The notes: generated from the letters alone by a model not told the origin. A stretch of 64,000 nucleotides of DNA from Flagellimonas alvinocaridis (GCF_004916895.1 NZ_SNTZ01000001.1:342263-406262); one strand, 5' to 3'; numbered from the stretch's first letter, positions 1 to 9,186 are shown. Numbers and translations are program-made.

Positions 1-438
1 AAAAAGGTCGATGGGGACATTACCGCTTTAAAAGACGAAACCCTTCAAATGAAACAGACCGCCATGCTTTCCTTGATGGAAAACCAATCCGCCAGCAAAC
101 GCATACAAGGCGTCAATTATATTGAAGAGTTTGAACATCCGGATGAAGCCATCATACAGGCGTTGGCCAATCGTTTGCTCCATGATGAAAATGACAATGT
201 GCGCCTTACCGCTTTTGAGGCCCTTTCAAAATTCAGCGCATCGGATACCGTAAAGAGTGTTTTCATCAAGGCCCTAGGGAAGGAAAAAAACCCAAGCATC
301 CAGATTGGCATCATTGAGATGTTGGTACAGATACAGGAGAAAAAAGCGATCGCTCCCATGAAAAAACTGTTGGAGCAAGAAGATACGCAGCCTTTCATCA
401 AAGAACAGATCAAAGCAGTATTACCCAAAATAACATAA
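1..438 (+). CDS. HEAT-repeat protein, C-terminal part (5' end outside window)
   Basis: The frame is open from base 1, so the start codon lies upstream of the window and only about 145 C-terminal residues are visible. They form roughly three alpha-helical pairs of HEAT type: a unit around DEAIIQALANRLL, one around TVKSVFIKALG and one around AIAPMKKLLEQ, each followed by a second amphipathic helix. HEAT repeats mediate protein-protein contacts. Two DUF4097 genes follow in the same direction, the first after 19 bases. In related flavobacteria such a set often sits behind an ECF sigma factor, with the HEAT protein carrying an N-terminal anti-sigma-like segment; that part cannot be seen here, so the anti-sigma role is inference. 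An internal ATG at 49 is not the start because the frame continues upstream. Confidence 0.75.
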   Translation, partial: KKVDGDITALKDETLQMKQTAMLSLMENQSASKRIQGVNYIEEFEHPDEAIIQALANRLLHDENDNVRLTAFEALSKFSASDTVKSVFIKALGKEKNPSIQIGIIEMLVQIQEKKAIAPMKKLLEQEDTQPFIKEQIKAVLPKIT

Positions 439-457
439 ACATCAAAAAACGAAAATC

Positions 458-1210
458 ATGAAAAAAATGACATTTCTTTTCACGGCCCTTATCTTAAGTG
501 CCATGGGCCATGCACAAAACGATTACACCAAATCCCTCAACGGGATAGAATGGGTGAAGATCGAGTCCAAGGCAGACATCACCGTTAGAACGTACGCGTC
601 CAATGAGATTTTGATCAAAGCCGGTGACCGGCATGAGGTTTCAGAACGTGCGAAAGGGCTCCGCCTAGTGGGAGAAGGCGGAAACGACAATACCGAAGTC
701 GGGTTTTATGTGGTACAGGATGGGAACACCTTGATCGTAAAAAACTTGAGGAAATCGGAAGGTGCCGAGATCTTTTTGCCCAAAAACCAAAATGTGGCCG
801 TAAAGAGTACCTGGAACGGAAACATAGAAATTGATGGTTTCGCGGGCGAAATAGAGGCAGACGCCCAACTCAATGGCAGTATTGAAATTTTGGATGTGAA
901 CGGTCCTGTTACCGCCAACACCTTAAATGGCGAAGTCACCGTGGGGTTTGGAACCGTCAAGCAAAATTCCCCCATTTCCATTTATTCCACCAATGGCGCT
1001 GTGGACGTCACCATGCCTGGAAACACCCCTGCAGACCTTTCCCTAAGTTCGGTGAACGGGGACATCTACACCAATTTTGATCTAAAACGCGAAGAAAAGG
1101 ATGGGCTTAAATCCGTTTCGGGCCGTAAAGTCAATGCAGCCATAAACAATGGCGGCGTGAACATCTCCCTAAAATCCACCAATGGCAACATCTACCTAAG
1201 AAAGCAATAA
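458..1210 (+). CDS. DUF4097-family envelope protein
   Basis: A 250-residue protein with a Sec signal peptide (MKKMTFLFTALILSAMGHAQ, cleavage after about residue 20). The rest is a series of short beta repeats built around Asn-Gly turns: WNGNIEI, LNGSIEI, LNGEVTV, TNGAVDV, VNGDIYT and TNGNIYL. This is typical of the DUF4097 right-handed beta-solenoid family (putative adhesin or surface-stress proteins). Mature protein should be periplasmic or cell-surface. It lies 19 bases after the HEAT-repeat gene and 30 bases before a second DUF4097 gene, so the three are probably co-transcribed. Molecular function is unknown; envelope-stress association is only suggested by family context. Confidence 0.85.
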   Translation: MKKMTFLFTALILSAMGHAQNDYTKSLNGIEWVKIESKADITVRTYASNEILIKAGDRHEVSERAKGLRLVGEGGNDNTEVGFYVVQDGNTLIVKNLRKSEGAEIFLPKNQNVAVKSTWNGNIEIDGFAGEIEADAQLNGSIEILDVNGPVTANTLNGEVTVGFGTVKQNSPISIYSTNGAVDVTMPGNTPADLSLSSVNGDIYTNFDLKREEKDGLKSVSGRKVNAAINNGGVNISLKSTNGNIYLRKQ

Positions 1211-1240
1211 TTGAATTCATCATCTTAAAAACGAATCCTC

Positions 1241-1954
1241 ATGAAAAATGTAATGACCCTAGTATTGATGGGCCTCCTGTGTCTGTCCCTCAATGCGCAG
1301 AAAATCATTGAGAAAAACATTTCCTACACCAATCAATTCATAGAATTGGATGTGAAGTTTGCCTATAAAATCGAAGTCAAGACTTGGGAAAAGTCCTCGG
1401 TGTATTTTAAGGCGGACATCACTACGGAAGACGGAAAATATTTGGATAAATATAAATTGGACATTGATGAGAGTAACAGTTCCATTACCATCACCTCCAA
1501 CCCGCAGGATGTTTTTGATGCCTTTCATGACGAGTGGAACAAAAACCGCCCGGAAGGGGAACGGCGCTATTACCATACGCATGAGACCTATCGGTTCAAC
1601 TATGTGCTCTACGTTCCCAAGAATGCCATTTTCAAAGTGAGCAGCATCAATGGCGATCTAAATGCCGACCTTATCGAGGGAGACTTTACCGCCGACCTTA
1701 TCAATGGGAATATTGAAATTAAAAAATATGCTGGTGATATGAACCTGAAGACCATCAATGGTGAAATTGACCTAGTCATGAAAAACTCCCGTCTGGTGGC
1801 CGAAACCATCCATGGAAATATTTATGCCGATGAACATCTGGAACTGCAAGTGACGGACCGGCATGTAGGTCAAAAAGTGGAAGGCAAATTTGACAACGCC
1901 ACCCATCGGCTTCGTTTGAACACCATCAATGGAAATATGTACTTAAGGCTTTAG
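1241..1954 (+). CDS. DUF4097-like envelope protein
   Basis: A 237-residue secreted protein with signal peptide MKNVMTLVLMGLLCLSLNAQ. Like the preceding gene it is built from Asn-Gly-turn beta repeats (INGDLNA, INGNIEI, INGEIDL, IHGNIYA, INGNMYL), here confined to the C-terminal half. The N-terminal half is a more irregular beta domain rich in charged residues. It is probably a diverged tandem duplicate of the upstream DUF4097 gene. It sits in the same transcription direction, and the next gene begins only 3 bases after its stop. Function is unknown; periplasmic or surface location is expected. Confidence 0.82.
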   Translation: MKNVMTLVLMGLLCLSLNAQKIIEKNISYTNQFIELDVKFAYKIEVKTWEKSSVYFKADITTEDGKYLDKYKLDIDESNSSITITSNPQDVFDAFHDEWNKNRPEGERRYYHTHETYRFNYVLYVPKNAIFKVSSINGDLNADLIEGDFTADLINGNIEIKKYAGDMNLKTINGEIDLVMKNSRLVAETIHGNIYADEHLELQVTDRHVGQKVEGKFDNATHRLRLNTINGNMYLRL

Positions 1955-1957
1955 GTC

Positions 1958-2481
1958 ATGAAGATTTTCTATTTGGGATTGCTATGGATTGGCGGAACGG
2001 TCCTATCCTGTCAAAATCAAAATGAAACTGTGCCTCTTACCAATACCCGTGAGCAGGATTCCTTGGAGTTGATCCAGATGGTTGCGGACCGGGAAACGGC
2101 TATGATCCAAAAAGACATGGCCTTGGCCATGGGTAGGTTCACGGAGGATGCCACTTGGATCAATTCGCAAGGGTATTATTTTGAAGGAAGGGAGGGCTTG
2201 AAAAGTTTCATGGCATGATGATGGGCAATGACTCCTTGGCGTACTACTATGAAATAGGAAAGCCCAAAATACGACTATTGGATTCCCAAAATGCGCTAGC
2301 CTATTATTCCTGGAAAATGTTCTGGCACAAAAAGGAAGTCCCTTCGGATACCACTTTTAAGGAGATTGGATTAATGACCTTGAACGCCCATAAAGAAAAA
2401 GAGGGTTGGAAATGGACCGCGGTGACCAATCAGCATACGCCATGGTTCTATCCGGAAATTACTCCCGTCACGGTTGACTGA
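1958..2481 (+). pseudogene. SnoaL/NTF2-like (DUF4440-type) lipoprotein, split by a frameshift
   Basis: Two overlapping reading frames together make one protein. The first (1958-2218) has a lipoprotein signal ending in LSCQNQ and the first half of a SnoaL-like domain (AMIQKDMALAMGRFTEDATW, then NSQGYYFEGREGLKSF). The second (frame -1, ATG at 2215, stop 2481) carries the second half, ending in the typical W-K-W-T-A-V-T-N-Q-H strand. Reading back one base in the A-run at 2201-2204 joins them smoothly as GLKKFHGMMMGND, so one A seems to have been lost from an A5 run. Two separate genes are unlikely because the second piece has no signal peptide and half a domain. A sequencing error or very recent mutation is possible. 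Confidence 0.72.
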
Positions 2482-2485
2482 TACC

Positions 2486-2878
2486 TTAAAATATAGGCGA
2501 GACAAACTTGTAGAGCAGCAAGGCCCAGCCCACAACCAAGAGTAATCCCCCAATTGGGGTTACCGGACCCAAAAAGCGAAGCTTTTCTCCCTTAGCAGCA
2601 CTCAGGCAGAGTGCATAAATGCTGAAGGAAAACAAAAGGGTGCCAAAAATAAAGCAATTGCTAATGGCCGAATCCAAGGGCTGGTCAAAGCCCAGATTAA
2701 AGCCCAAAACCAATAGCACAATGGCATGGTACATTTGATATTTGACCCCTGTCTCAAAACTATGGAGTAGTTCAGGGGTCAATTTCTTTTTAAGGGCATG
2801 GGCGCCAAAGGCACCAAAAACAACTGCCAATAATCCATAGAGCGCGCCCATAAGCTGTGTGAGAAAAATGGTTTCCAT
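2486..2878 (-). CDS. DUF423 family membrane protein
   Basis: A 130-residue integral membrane protein with four hydrophobic segments. The N-terminal stretch LYGLLAVVFGAFGAHALKKK followed by FETGVKYQMYHAIVLLVLG is characteristic of the DUF423 (YgdD-like) family of small inner-membrane proteins. Length fits the family (about 120-130 residues). The biochemical role is not known. It lies 15 bases downstream of the DUF2141 gene on the same strand and could be the last gene of a minus-strand operon that begins further right; its 3' end nearly touches the convergent frameshifted SnoaL gene. Confidence 0.88.
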   Translation of the reverse strand: METIFLTQLMGALYGLLAVVFGAFGAHALKKKLTPELLHSFETGVKYQMYHAIVLLVLGFNLGFDQPLDSAISNCFIFGTLLFSFSIYALCLSAAKGEKLRFLGPVTPIGGLLLVVGWALLLYKFVSPIF

Positions 2879-2893
2879 TTTAGAACATTTTGG

Positions 2894-3301
2894 TTAGAGA
2901 TCAATACTGATCTCATAATCTGAAGTAACCTTAAAGGCACACTCCTTGTATTTTGGGGGGCCGAAAGCTTTCATCTTAGCTTTGGAAAAGGCCACTTTCT
3001 CCTTTGGAATGCCCAACCAGTTGGTATCCAGTTTCCCGTTGGCGTTTTCATCATGGAAGACGGCCAATGCGTATTCTCCCATGGGCAAATCCTGTATCTC
3101 CAAGCTTACCACCCCTTCATGGGCAGGTACCGTTTCGGTTTTAAGGACTTCATCAAACGATAAAAATGAATCATCTGAGTTGTACACCGCTACATTCACA
3201 TGGCCTTTGGTGGAATCCACATTTTTAATGTGTACCGAAATCGTGTTTTGCGAAAAAAGGGATGCCGGGATTAACACGAACGCTAATAAAATCAGTTTCA
3301 T
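2894..3301 (-). CDS. DUF2141 domain-containing secreted protein
   Basis: A 135-residue protein whose start is taken at the ATG at 3301, because a Sec signal peptide (MKLILLAFVLIPASLFSQ) begins there; the ORF can be extended five codons upstream, which adds nothing signal-like. The mature part is a single beta-sandwich domain of DUF2141 type: an NVAVYNSDDSFL strand, then LPMGEYALAVFHDENANGKLD, the family's hallmark, then NWLGIPKE and AFGPPKYKE. Predicted periplasmic or secreted. Function unknown. The gene lies between a small membrane-anchored protein and a DUF423 gene on the same strand. Confidence 0.87.
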   Translation of the reverse strand: MKLILLAFVLIPASLFSQNTISVHIKNVDSTKGHVNVAVYNSDDSFLSFDEVLKTETVPAHEGVVSLEIQDLPMGEYALAVFHDENANGKLDTNWLGIPKEKVAFSKAKMKAFGPPKYKECAFKVTSDYEISIDL

Positions 3302-3350
3302 AGTAAATTGGGACAATTATTGGGTTGCATACCCTGTACGATTAAAGAAA

Positions 3351-3785
3351 TCATTTTGGTTCTTTGAGGTTGTCCATCAATTCTGATTGCAAAATAGTAT
3401 ATATTTTTTGGGTTTCCAGACTGTCCTGTAGGTTGAAATACATTTTCAGGGAATCATGGTGCACCAACCGGACTTTTTGCTGTCTCAGGTCATCCACAAA
3501 CACATAGACCTTGGTCTGGGTAATGGAATCCTTGAACACTCCTTTCTCCTTTGCCATCCATGAAAAACCGGAAGAACGCTCCATTTCAGGCAATTTCTCC
3601 ACCAACATGATGCTGTCCATATCGACAATTGGAATCTTCTGACGATAAATCCCTGAAAAAATACTGAACTCCCCCTCCTCGATTTTCTGCCAGTTCTTGT
3701 AATGAGCTACAAAGGCAAGGGTACAGGCCACCAAGGTAAGAACGATCAATATGTTCCAGAGCCAATGTCTTTTTTTACTACTCAT
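3351..3785 (-). CDS. Small membrane-anchored protein of unknown function
   Basis: A 144-residue protein when started at the ATG at 3785 (MSSKKRHWLWNILIV). This start places a basic N-terminus directly before one hydrophobic segment (about residues 8-26), and the gene then overlaps the end of the S9 peptidase gene by 8 bases, a usual sign of translational coupling. A longer version with a start at 3824 is possible but its extra residues look like read-through of the neighbouring coding sequence. The remaining 115 residues are soluble, charged and predicted to face the periplasm. No family is recognised. Its tight link with the peptidase suggests a joint role, which is inference. Confidence 0.7.
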   Translation of the reverse strand: MSSKKRHWLWNILIVLTLVACTLAFVAHYKNWQKIEEGEFSIFSGIYRQKIPIVDMDSIMLVEKLPEMERSSGFSWMAKEKGVFKDSITQTKVYVFVDDLRQQKVRLVHHDSLKMYFNLQDSLETQKIYTILQSELMDNLKEPK

Positions 3786-5820
3786 TCTTTTTATCCGTTC
3801 TATACTTATCAAACCAAGCCACAATATGGGCCACTTTGGTCATGAGATTGCTTGGTTTTCCTGCAATGCCATGGCTTGCCCCGGGAACCTCGACTAAAAC
3901 GGTCTCGATCTTGCGCAGTTTAAGCGCGTGATACAGTTGTTTGGCCTCACTGGGCGGTGTTCTTAAATCTTCCATCCCCACCATGACCATGGTAGGCGTC
4001 TGTACATTTCCAACGAGGGAAATGGGAGAAAATTTCCAGTAACCCTCAAAATTTTCCCAAGGCTGCCCCGGATATCGATGGTCGAAATAATAAAAATAAT
4101 TGTCGGCAGTAAGGGTTTTACTAATCCAGTTCATCACGGGCTTAATCACCGCAGCGGCCTCAAAGCGATTGTTTTTGCCAATCATCCATGCCGACATAAT
4201 TCCCCCGGCGCTTCCACCGGTCACAAACAGTTGGTCTTCGTGGGCAATTCCCTTTTGGATGCAATGATCTACACCATCCATCACATCATTATAATCCTCT
4301 CCAGGATAATTGTTGTACAGTAGATTCCCGAATTCCTCACCATAGCTGGTACTTCCTCTTGGGTTGGGATAAAAAACCACATAGCCGGCAGCCGCGAACA
4401 ACTGCATTTCAGTAGAAAATCGGTCTCCATAATTAGCTATGGGTCCACCATGGTTCTCGACCATAAAAGGGTATTTCTTGTTTGGGTCGTAATTGGGAGG
4501 ATACACCACCCATCCTTGAATATCCCGTCCATCCGCGGACGATTTGTACCAGACCCCTTCTACCCTTCCCAGCTCCCTGTAGTTGAGTAGGGCATCATTT
4601 AAACGGGTGACCCGGACAGGGTTCTTTGCCTTTGATCCCAGAATGGCCAAATCCGATGGATATTCTGGCCTAGTTTGGGTGTACGCAATGGTTCCGTTGT
4701 TGGAAACACTATATGATCCCCCGGAATAGGGTCGGCCCAAGGTAGTTCCACCAACATTGTCAACCAACTTGGTTATCTTTCCATTAAGGGAAATCAGACC
4801 AACCTTTCCATTTCCTTTATCGTCATAGTATACATAGACTCCATCTCCTTTGGCGTTCCATTGGATATCCGCAATAGATCGGTCGAAATCCTCTGCAACG
4901 ACCCTTTTGTTATTGCCATCAATATCCATGATGTGCAATTTTCGGGTTTGATATGCTTGCACCTTATCTTCATACCCTACATAGGCAATGCTTTTTCCAT
5001 CGGGAGATACTTGGGGATCATGGTCAGGGCCATCACGGTCGGTCAAGGCAGTTATCTCACCCGTTTCCACATTCACCGAATAGATTTCACTGTTTCGAAA
5101 ACGGTACTCCCAATCGTCCACCCTATTGGCCGAAAAATAAATCGTTGACCCATCCTTTCCCCAGGACAGGTTACCCCTGTGATGCCAATCCCCAGAAGTA
5201 ATCTGACGAGGAGCGCCTCCATTGGCGGGAATGGTAAAAATATGGTTGAAACCAGGTGCGATATAGCCTCTGCCATCCGCTTCATGGTAAACGCGATCCG
5301 TTATCCGAGGCGTATCTTGCCATTTGGCCCCTTTGGGTTTGGCTGGAATTTTGGCAATTACCGGAGGTGCTTGCGGCACATTCATGGAAAAGGCCAATTG
5401 TGTTCCGTCTGGCGACCAAGTCAGTGAACTGGGGCTAAAGGGCAATTGGGTAAGCTTCGCCACTCTTCCTGAAGCCACCCAATACATAAAGATCTCAGAA
5501 CCCTCATCGGTGCTGCTTGCAAAAACAATACGGTCCCCACTGGGTGACCATCTAGGACTGCTTTCGTTCACTTCACGAGAAGTGAGTTTTTGGTTTTGGC
5601 TTCCATCGGCCTTGATCAACCAAAGGTTGCCCGTTTCGGCATCCTTCATAATGTCCAGGCCCATACGACGGTATACAACCCATTCCCCATCGGGAGAAAT
5701 TTGCGGGTCGGATACATACTGAAGATCAAAGATATCGAGATAAGAAAAGCTTTGTTTTTGGGCTACAGTCACCTGAACAGCACATACCAAAAACAACAAA
5801 CGGAAAAAAGTGTTCATCAT
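3778..5820 (-). CDS. S9 family peptidase (prolyl oligopeptidase / acyl-aminoacyl-peptidase type)
   Basis: A 680-residue secreted serine peptidase. It has a signal peptide (MMNTFFRLLFLVCAVQVTVAQ) and an N-terminal seven-bladed propeller with PD40-type blades such as DPQISPDGEWVVY, SPRWSPSGDRIVF and DPQVSPDGKSIAY. The C-terminal alpha/beta-hydrolase domain starts near residue 410. The nucleophile elbow is GGSAGG with Ser537; the likely triad partners are Asp618 (GMEDLRTPP) and His650 (ASHG). Enzymes of this group cleave short peptides taken up into the periplasm, consistent with a protein-degrading marine bacterium. It lies 54 bases after the sensor kinase gene and overlaps the next small gene. 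Two ATGs in tandem open the frame; either gives the same signal peptide. Confidence 0.93.
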   Translation of the reverse strand: MMNTFFRLLFLVCAVQVTVAQKQSFSYLDIFDLQYVSDPQISPDGEWVVYRRMGLDIMKDAETGNLWLIKADGSQNQKLTSREVNESSPRWSPSGDRIVFASSTDEGSEIFMYWVASGRVAKLTQLPFSPSSLTWSPDGTQLAFSMNVPQAPPVIAKIPAKPKGAKWQDTPRITDRVYHEADGRGYIAPGFNHIFTIPANGGAPRQITSGDWHHRGNLSWGKDGSTIYFSANRVDDWEYRFRNSEIYSVNVETGEITALTDRDGPDHDPQVSPDGKSIAYVGYEDKVQAYQTRKLHIMDIDGNNKRVVAEDFDRSIADIQWNAKGDGVYVYYDDKGNGKVGLISLNGKITKLVDNVGGTTLGRPYSGGSYSVSNNGTIAYTQTRPEYPSDLAILGSKAKNPVRVTRLNDALLNYRELGRVEGVWYKSSADGRDIQGWVVYPPNYDPNKKYPFMVENHGGPIANYGDRFSTEMQLFAAAGYVVFYPNPRGSTSYGEEFGNLLYNNYPGEDYNDVMDGVDHCIQKGIAHEDQLFVTGGSAGGIMSAWMIGKNNRFEAAAVIKPVMNWISKTLTADNYFYYFDHRYPGQPWENFEGYWKFSPISLVGNVQTPTMVMVGMEDLRTPPSEAKQLYHALKLRKIETVLVEVPGASHGIAGKPSNLMTKVAHIVAWFDKYRTDKKNE

Positions 5821-5874
5821 GTTATTTTTTGAAGTTTTTAAAGATAACGCAATTCCTTGGAGAATTCAATGTGG

Positions 5875-7878
5875 CTACAGCCCTTGTTTTGGAATACGTA
5901 TCTCTACAGTGGTCCCGGCCGATTTCCCTTGGTCATCAAAAAGATCCGTGTATTTGATTTCCGTTTCCAAGCCATACTTTTTAGCCAATAATGCTATCCG
6001 TTGTTGTGTCACCGAGATACCCCTAGATCGGGATTTTCCTTTTTTGTGGTCATTGATGCGTTTTGCGGCTTCCCGTCCAATCCCGTTATCGGTTATGGTA
6101 CACTGAATGTGAGGCCCATTTTCTTGGATATCGATAGTCAGCTCTTTCTTTCCTTCCTTGGGCATAAGTCCATGTAAAATCGCATTTTCCACAAAGGGCT
6201 GTATGATCATACCAGGAATCTCATGGCTCTCAACATCAAGTTTTTCATCCACATGGATTTTGTATGAAAAGTTTTTCTCGAACCGAAGGGCCTCTAGTTC
6301 CAGATAGGTCTTGATCAGCTCCACCTCATCTTTCAAGACCATGTTTGTGTTGATGGAAGTTTCCAGTACCTGGCGGAGCATCTTGGAGAAAATGGATAGG
6401 TAATGCAACGCAGACTCTTTGTCATCTGTGTTGATCAGATACTGTATGGAACTTAATGAATTGAAAATAAAATGAGGGTTCATCTGGGCCCTGAGCATCC
6501 GTTTTTCCAATTGTAGGTTGATTTCCTCTATCTGTTCTTTCTGCTCAGTGATTACCCTGTTTTTAAACTCCAACACATTGGAATATCTGTGCCGTTCCTT
6601 ATATTTTTGATAATATAGCAACCCTGCGATGAGCAGAAACAAGCTGGCCAAAAAAAGACTCCATTTCCAGCGGTTTTCCAACAAAACCCTCCCATTTAAA
6701 AATTCCACTTGCATGGCTTGGGTTTCCAATTGCTTGTCCTTTTCATGCACCTCCATCATTACCTGCTGGTTTTGATAGCTCTTGGTCTTGTTCTCATTAA
6801 AAATACTGTCCTGCCAAGAATTGTACTTTTTTAGGTGTTCCAATGAAGCTTCCAGATACCCTGCTTTTTCATACACGTCGGCTAGTAATTTCTCTGCCTC
6901 TGCTTTTTGATTGAAACTAGCCACAGAATCGGCAACTATCTTATTCCGTAGTGCCATGGTAACACTTTGCGTATGGTTACCTTGTTCTGATCGTATTTTG
7001 GATAAATATCGAAGCGCCGTGGATTGATTTTGAAGAAACCCCAACTCTTCGGCATCTTTCAAGGCCGATTTCAAAAATGATTCAGCCTTACTATATTCCT
7101 TTCGTTCATAATGAACTTGCCCTATATTGATTCGGGCCACAATGCTTTCTTTGGGCAAATCATAATTCTCCAAGGCCATTTTTAAATATTCCATGGCTTT
7201 GTTAAACTCTTTTTTCAACAAATAACCCTCTCCAATATTGTTCAGCGTAAGGGCCATTTTTTGTTTGTTATTTTGTGAACGATACCATCCCAAGGCTTTG
7301 TCATAATACTCCAAAGCCTTATCATGCTCTTCCATCATATTGGACAAAATCCCAAGATTTCCATAAATGTGGGCAAGCCCATTTTCATCCCCAATGGAAT
7401 CATATAAAACCAATGCCTGGGTATAGTAAGAAATGCTGGTGGGGTATTCTCCCATGCGCTTGTAAACAATGCCCAGATTAATCAAGCTTGAGCCCTTATC
7501 ATCCGCGTTATTGTTTTGTTGAGCCACCTGCAAGGCCTCTCTGAAATTAGAAATAGCCTCGGCATAATTGTCCTGCCTTCCGTAATTAATTCCCACGCCC
7601 AAAAGTGAAGTGCACAGCTTTTTTAAGTTGCCCAATGCCCTACCTAGCCCTATGGCTTCTTCAAAATAACTGGTCGATTTTTCAAGATCCATGCGCTGTA
7701 ATCGTATGCCCATCTCGACCAAGGCATTCAAGTAAATGGTATCTTGCAAGGGCTTATGTTTTTCAAGAATCTGATAAAGACTATCCAACTCCTTATCTTT
7801 ATCTTGAAAACCATGATCCTTTTGCGCAAATAAAAATGAGATTGAAAAGATGATGATCGATAAAAAAAATGTCCTCAT
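5875..7878 (-). CDS. TPR-containing LytS-type sensor histidine kinase
   Basis: A 667-residue sensor. A signal peptide (MRTFFLSIIIFSISFLFAQ) is followed by about seven tetratricopeptide repeats (residues 50-330; for example LGNLGILSNMMEEHDKALEY-type units), a short coiled coil, one transmembrane helix at about 404-424, a cytoplasmic coiled coil (434-460) and a His_kinase domain (PF06580). The phospho-acceptor is His469 in QMNPHFIFNSL; the ATP-binding domain shows the N box (FVENAILHG, Asn565) and the G1 box TDNGIG (Asp597). Such kinases normally act with a LytTR-type response regulator, but no regulator gene lies on either side, so the partner must be elsewhere. The TPR sensor region is periplasmic. 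Confidence 0.93.
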   Translation of the reverse strand: MRTFFLSIIIFSISFLFAQKDHGFQDKDKELDSLYQILEKHKPLQDTIYLNALVEMGIRLQRMDLEKSTSYFEEAIGLGRALGNLKKLCTSLLGVGINYGRQDNYAEAISNFREALQVAQQNNNADDKGSSLINLGIVYKRMGEYPTSISYYTQALVLYDSIGDENGLAHIYGNLGILSNMMEEHDKALEYYDKALGWYRSQNNKQKMALTLNNIGEGYLLKKEFNKAMEYLKMALENYDLPKESIVARINIGQVHYERKEYSKAESFLKSALKDAEELGFLQNQSTALRYLSKIRSEQGNHTQSVTMALRNKIVADSVASFNQKAEAEKLLADVYEKAGYLEASLEHLKKYNSWQDSIFNENKTKSYQNQQVMMEVHEKDKQLETQAMQVEFLNGRVLLENRWKWSLFLASLFLLIAGLLYYQKYKERHRYSNVLEFKNRVITEQKEQIEEINLQLEKRMLRAQMNPHFIFNSLSSIQYLINTDDKESALHYLSIFSKMLRQVLETSINTNMVLKDEVELIKTYLELEALRFEKNFSYKIHVDEKLDVESHEIPGMIIQPFVENAILHGLMPKEGKKELTIDIQENGPHIQCTITDNGIGREAAKRINDHKKGKSRSRGISVTQQRIALLAKKYGLETEIKYTDLFDDQGKSAGTTVEIRIPKQGL

Positions 7879-7943
7879 TTTTTCAGTTGATTTGGTTAAC
7901 GCATTTGCCGCAAGAATTTAATAATTTATTGGCTCATAACGAC

Positions 7944-8711
7944 ATGGACTCAAGCAATTTTCAGAAAAAAAATGTATTGATTACTGGCGCTTCCCGCGGA
8001 ATTGGAAAAGCCACGGCCCTTGCCTTTGCCCAAAACGGAGCCAATGTGGGCATCAATTTTAGGACCAATAAGGAAGAAGCCTTACGGACCTTAGCGGAAT
8101 TACCCGGGGATGGGCATCATCTTTTTCAACAAGATATTTCCAAAAAAGAGGGAGCAAAAGCCCTTATTGACCATTTTGTAGAGAAATATAGCCAATTGGA
8201 TGTATTGGTGAACAATGCCGGTATTTCCATTTTTCATGAGATAGACCAAGTGGATTTTGACCACTGGACCCATGCCTGGGAAAAAACCTTTGAAACCAAT
8301 CTTTTTGCTGCGGCCAATCTCTGTTACTGGGCTGCCCAATCCATGATGAAATCGGGTGGGGGGCATATCGTGAATGTTTCCTCGCGGGGCGCCTTTAGGG
8401 GCGAACCCACCAAACCGGCCTATGGGGCTAGCAAGGCTGCTTTGAATGCCATGAGTCAATCTTTGGCCAAAAAACTGGCTCCCCACAATATTTTTGTTGG
8501 GGTAGTGGCCCCAGGATTCACGGAAACCGAAATGGCCGCCAAGACCCTTACCCCTGAAGAAAGGGAAAATTTACTGCGCGAATCCCCGTTCAAAAGAATG
8601 GCCCAGCCTAAAGAAGTGGCCCATGCCATTTTGTTTTTGGCATCGGAGGGCGCAGCTTACACATCGGGTACCATAATAGACGTTAACGGAGCCTCTTACC
8701 TTAGAAGTTGA
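7944..8711 (+). CDS. SDR family NAD(P)-dependent oxidoreductase
   Basis: A 255-residue short-chain dehydrogenase when started at the ATG at 7944 (MDSSNFQKKNVLITG), which puts the Rossmann motif TGASRGIG at residues 14-21 as expected; the ORF runs open for another 25 codons upstream, but that part overlaps the divergent kinase start and does not look like protein. Other family marks are VLVNNAG (88-93) and the catalytic Ser147, Tyr160 and Lys164 (PAYGASKAA). Length is normal for classical SDRs of the FabG type. Substrate cannot be told. The gene is divergent from the sensor kinase and 4 bases upstream of the next gene, with which it is probably co-transcribed. Confidence 0.9.
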   Translation: MDSSNFQKKNVLITGASRGIGKATALAFAQNGANVGINFRTNKEEALRTLAELPGDGHHLFQQDISKKEGAKALIDHFVEKYSQLDVLVNNAGISIFHEIDQVDFDHWTHAWEKTFETNLFAAANLCYWAAQSMMKSGGGHIVNVSSRGAFRGEPTKPAYGASKAALNAMSQSLAKKLAPHNIFVGVVAPGFTETEMAAKTLTPEERENLLRESPFKRMAQPKEVAHAILFLASEGAAYTSGTIIDVNGASYLRS

Positions 8712-8715
8712 TCTC

Positions 8716-9186
8716 ATGAAGACCGCCACCATTGCCCAATTAAAAAAGGAACTCCAATACAGACCACAGGACGAAGTGTTACAGCTCTGTCTCCGATTGG
8801 CCCGGTTCAAAAAAGAGAACAAAGAATTGCTCACCTATCTTTTGTTTGAGGCCCATGATGAAAGTGGTTATGTGGAATCTATCAAACTAGAGGTTGATGA
8901 ATTGTTTGCTGAAATCAACACAAAAAGTTTTTTCTACATCAAAAAAAGTGTCCGGAAAATCCTTCGGACCATCAAAAAATACAGTCGCTATTCCAATAAA
9001 AAAGAGACCGAGGTTGAGCTCTTTCTCTATTTTTGCGAAAAACTGAACACATTCTCGCCTTCCATACATCATAATACAGCATTGCACAACTTGTACAATA
9101 GGCAGCTGGAATACATCAATAAAAAATTACCCGCCCTCCATGAAGATTTGCAGTATGACTATGGATTGATCTTGGAAGATTTGTAA
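8716..9186 (+). CDS. Conserved hypothetical protein (possibly DUF6155)
   Basis: A 156-residue soluble, mainly helical protein starting MKTATIAQLKKELQ. It is rich in Lys, Glu and Leu, has no signal peptide or membrane segment, and is 4 bases downstream of the SDR gene. The opening IAQLKKELQYRPQDEVLQLCLRL resembles the start of the DUF6155 family found in flavobacteria, but this is recalled from sequence style rather than verified. No catalytic motif is visible. Start choice is clear because the ATG follows directly after the upstream stop. Confidence 0.75.
   Translation: MKTATIAQLKKELQYRPQDEVLQLCLRLARFKKENKELLTYLLFEAHDESGYVESIKLEVDELFAEINTKSFFYIKKSVRKILRTIKKYSRYSNKKETEVELFLYFCEKLNTFSPSIHHNTALHNLYNRQLEYINKKLPALHEDLQYDYGLILEDL

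Noticed and set aside
2894-3386. Plus-strand ORF opposite the DUF2141 gene
   Set aside because: It is the complement of a gene with a clear signal peptide and family; a shadow ORF.
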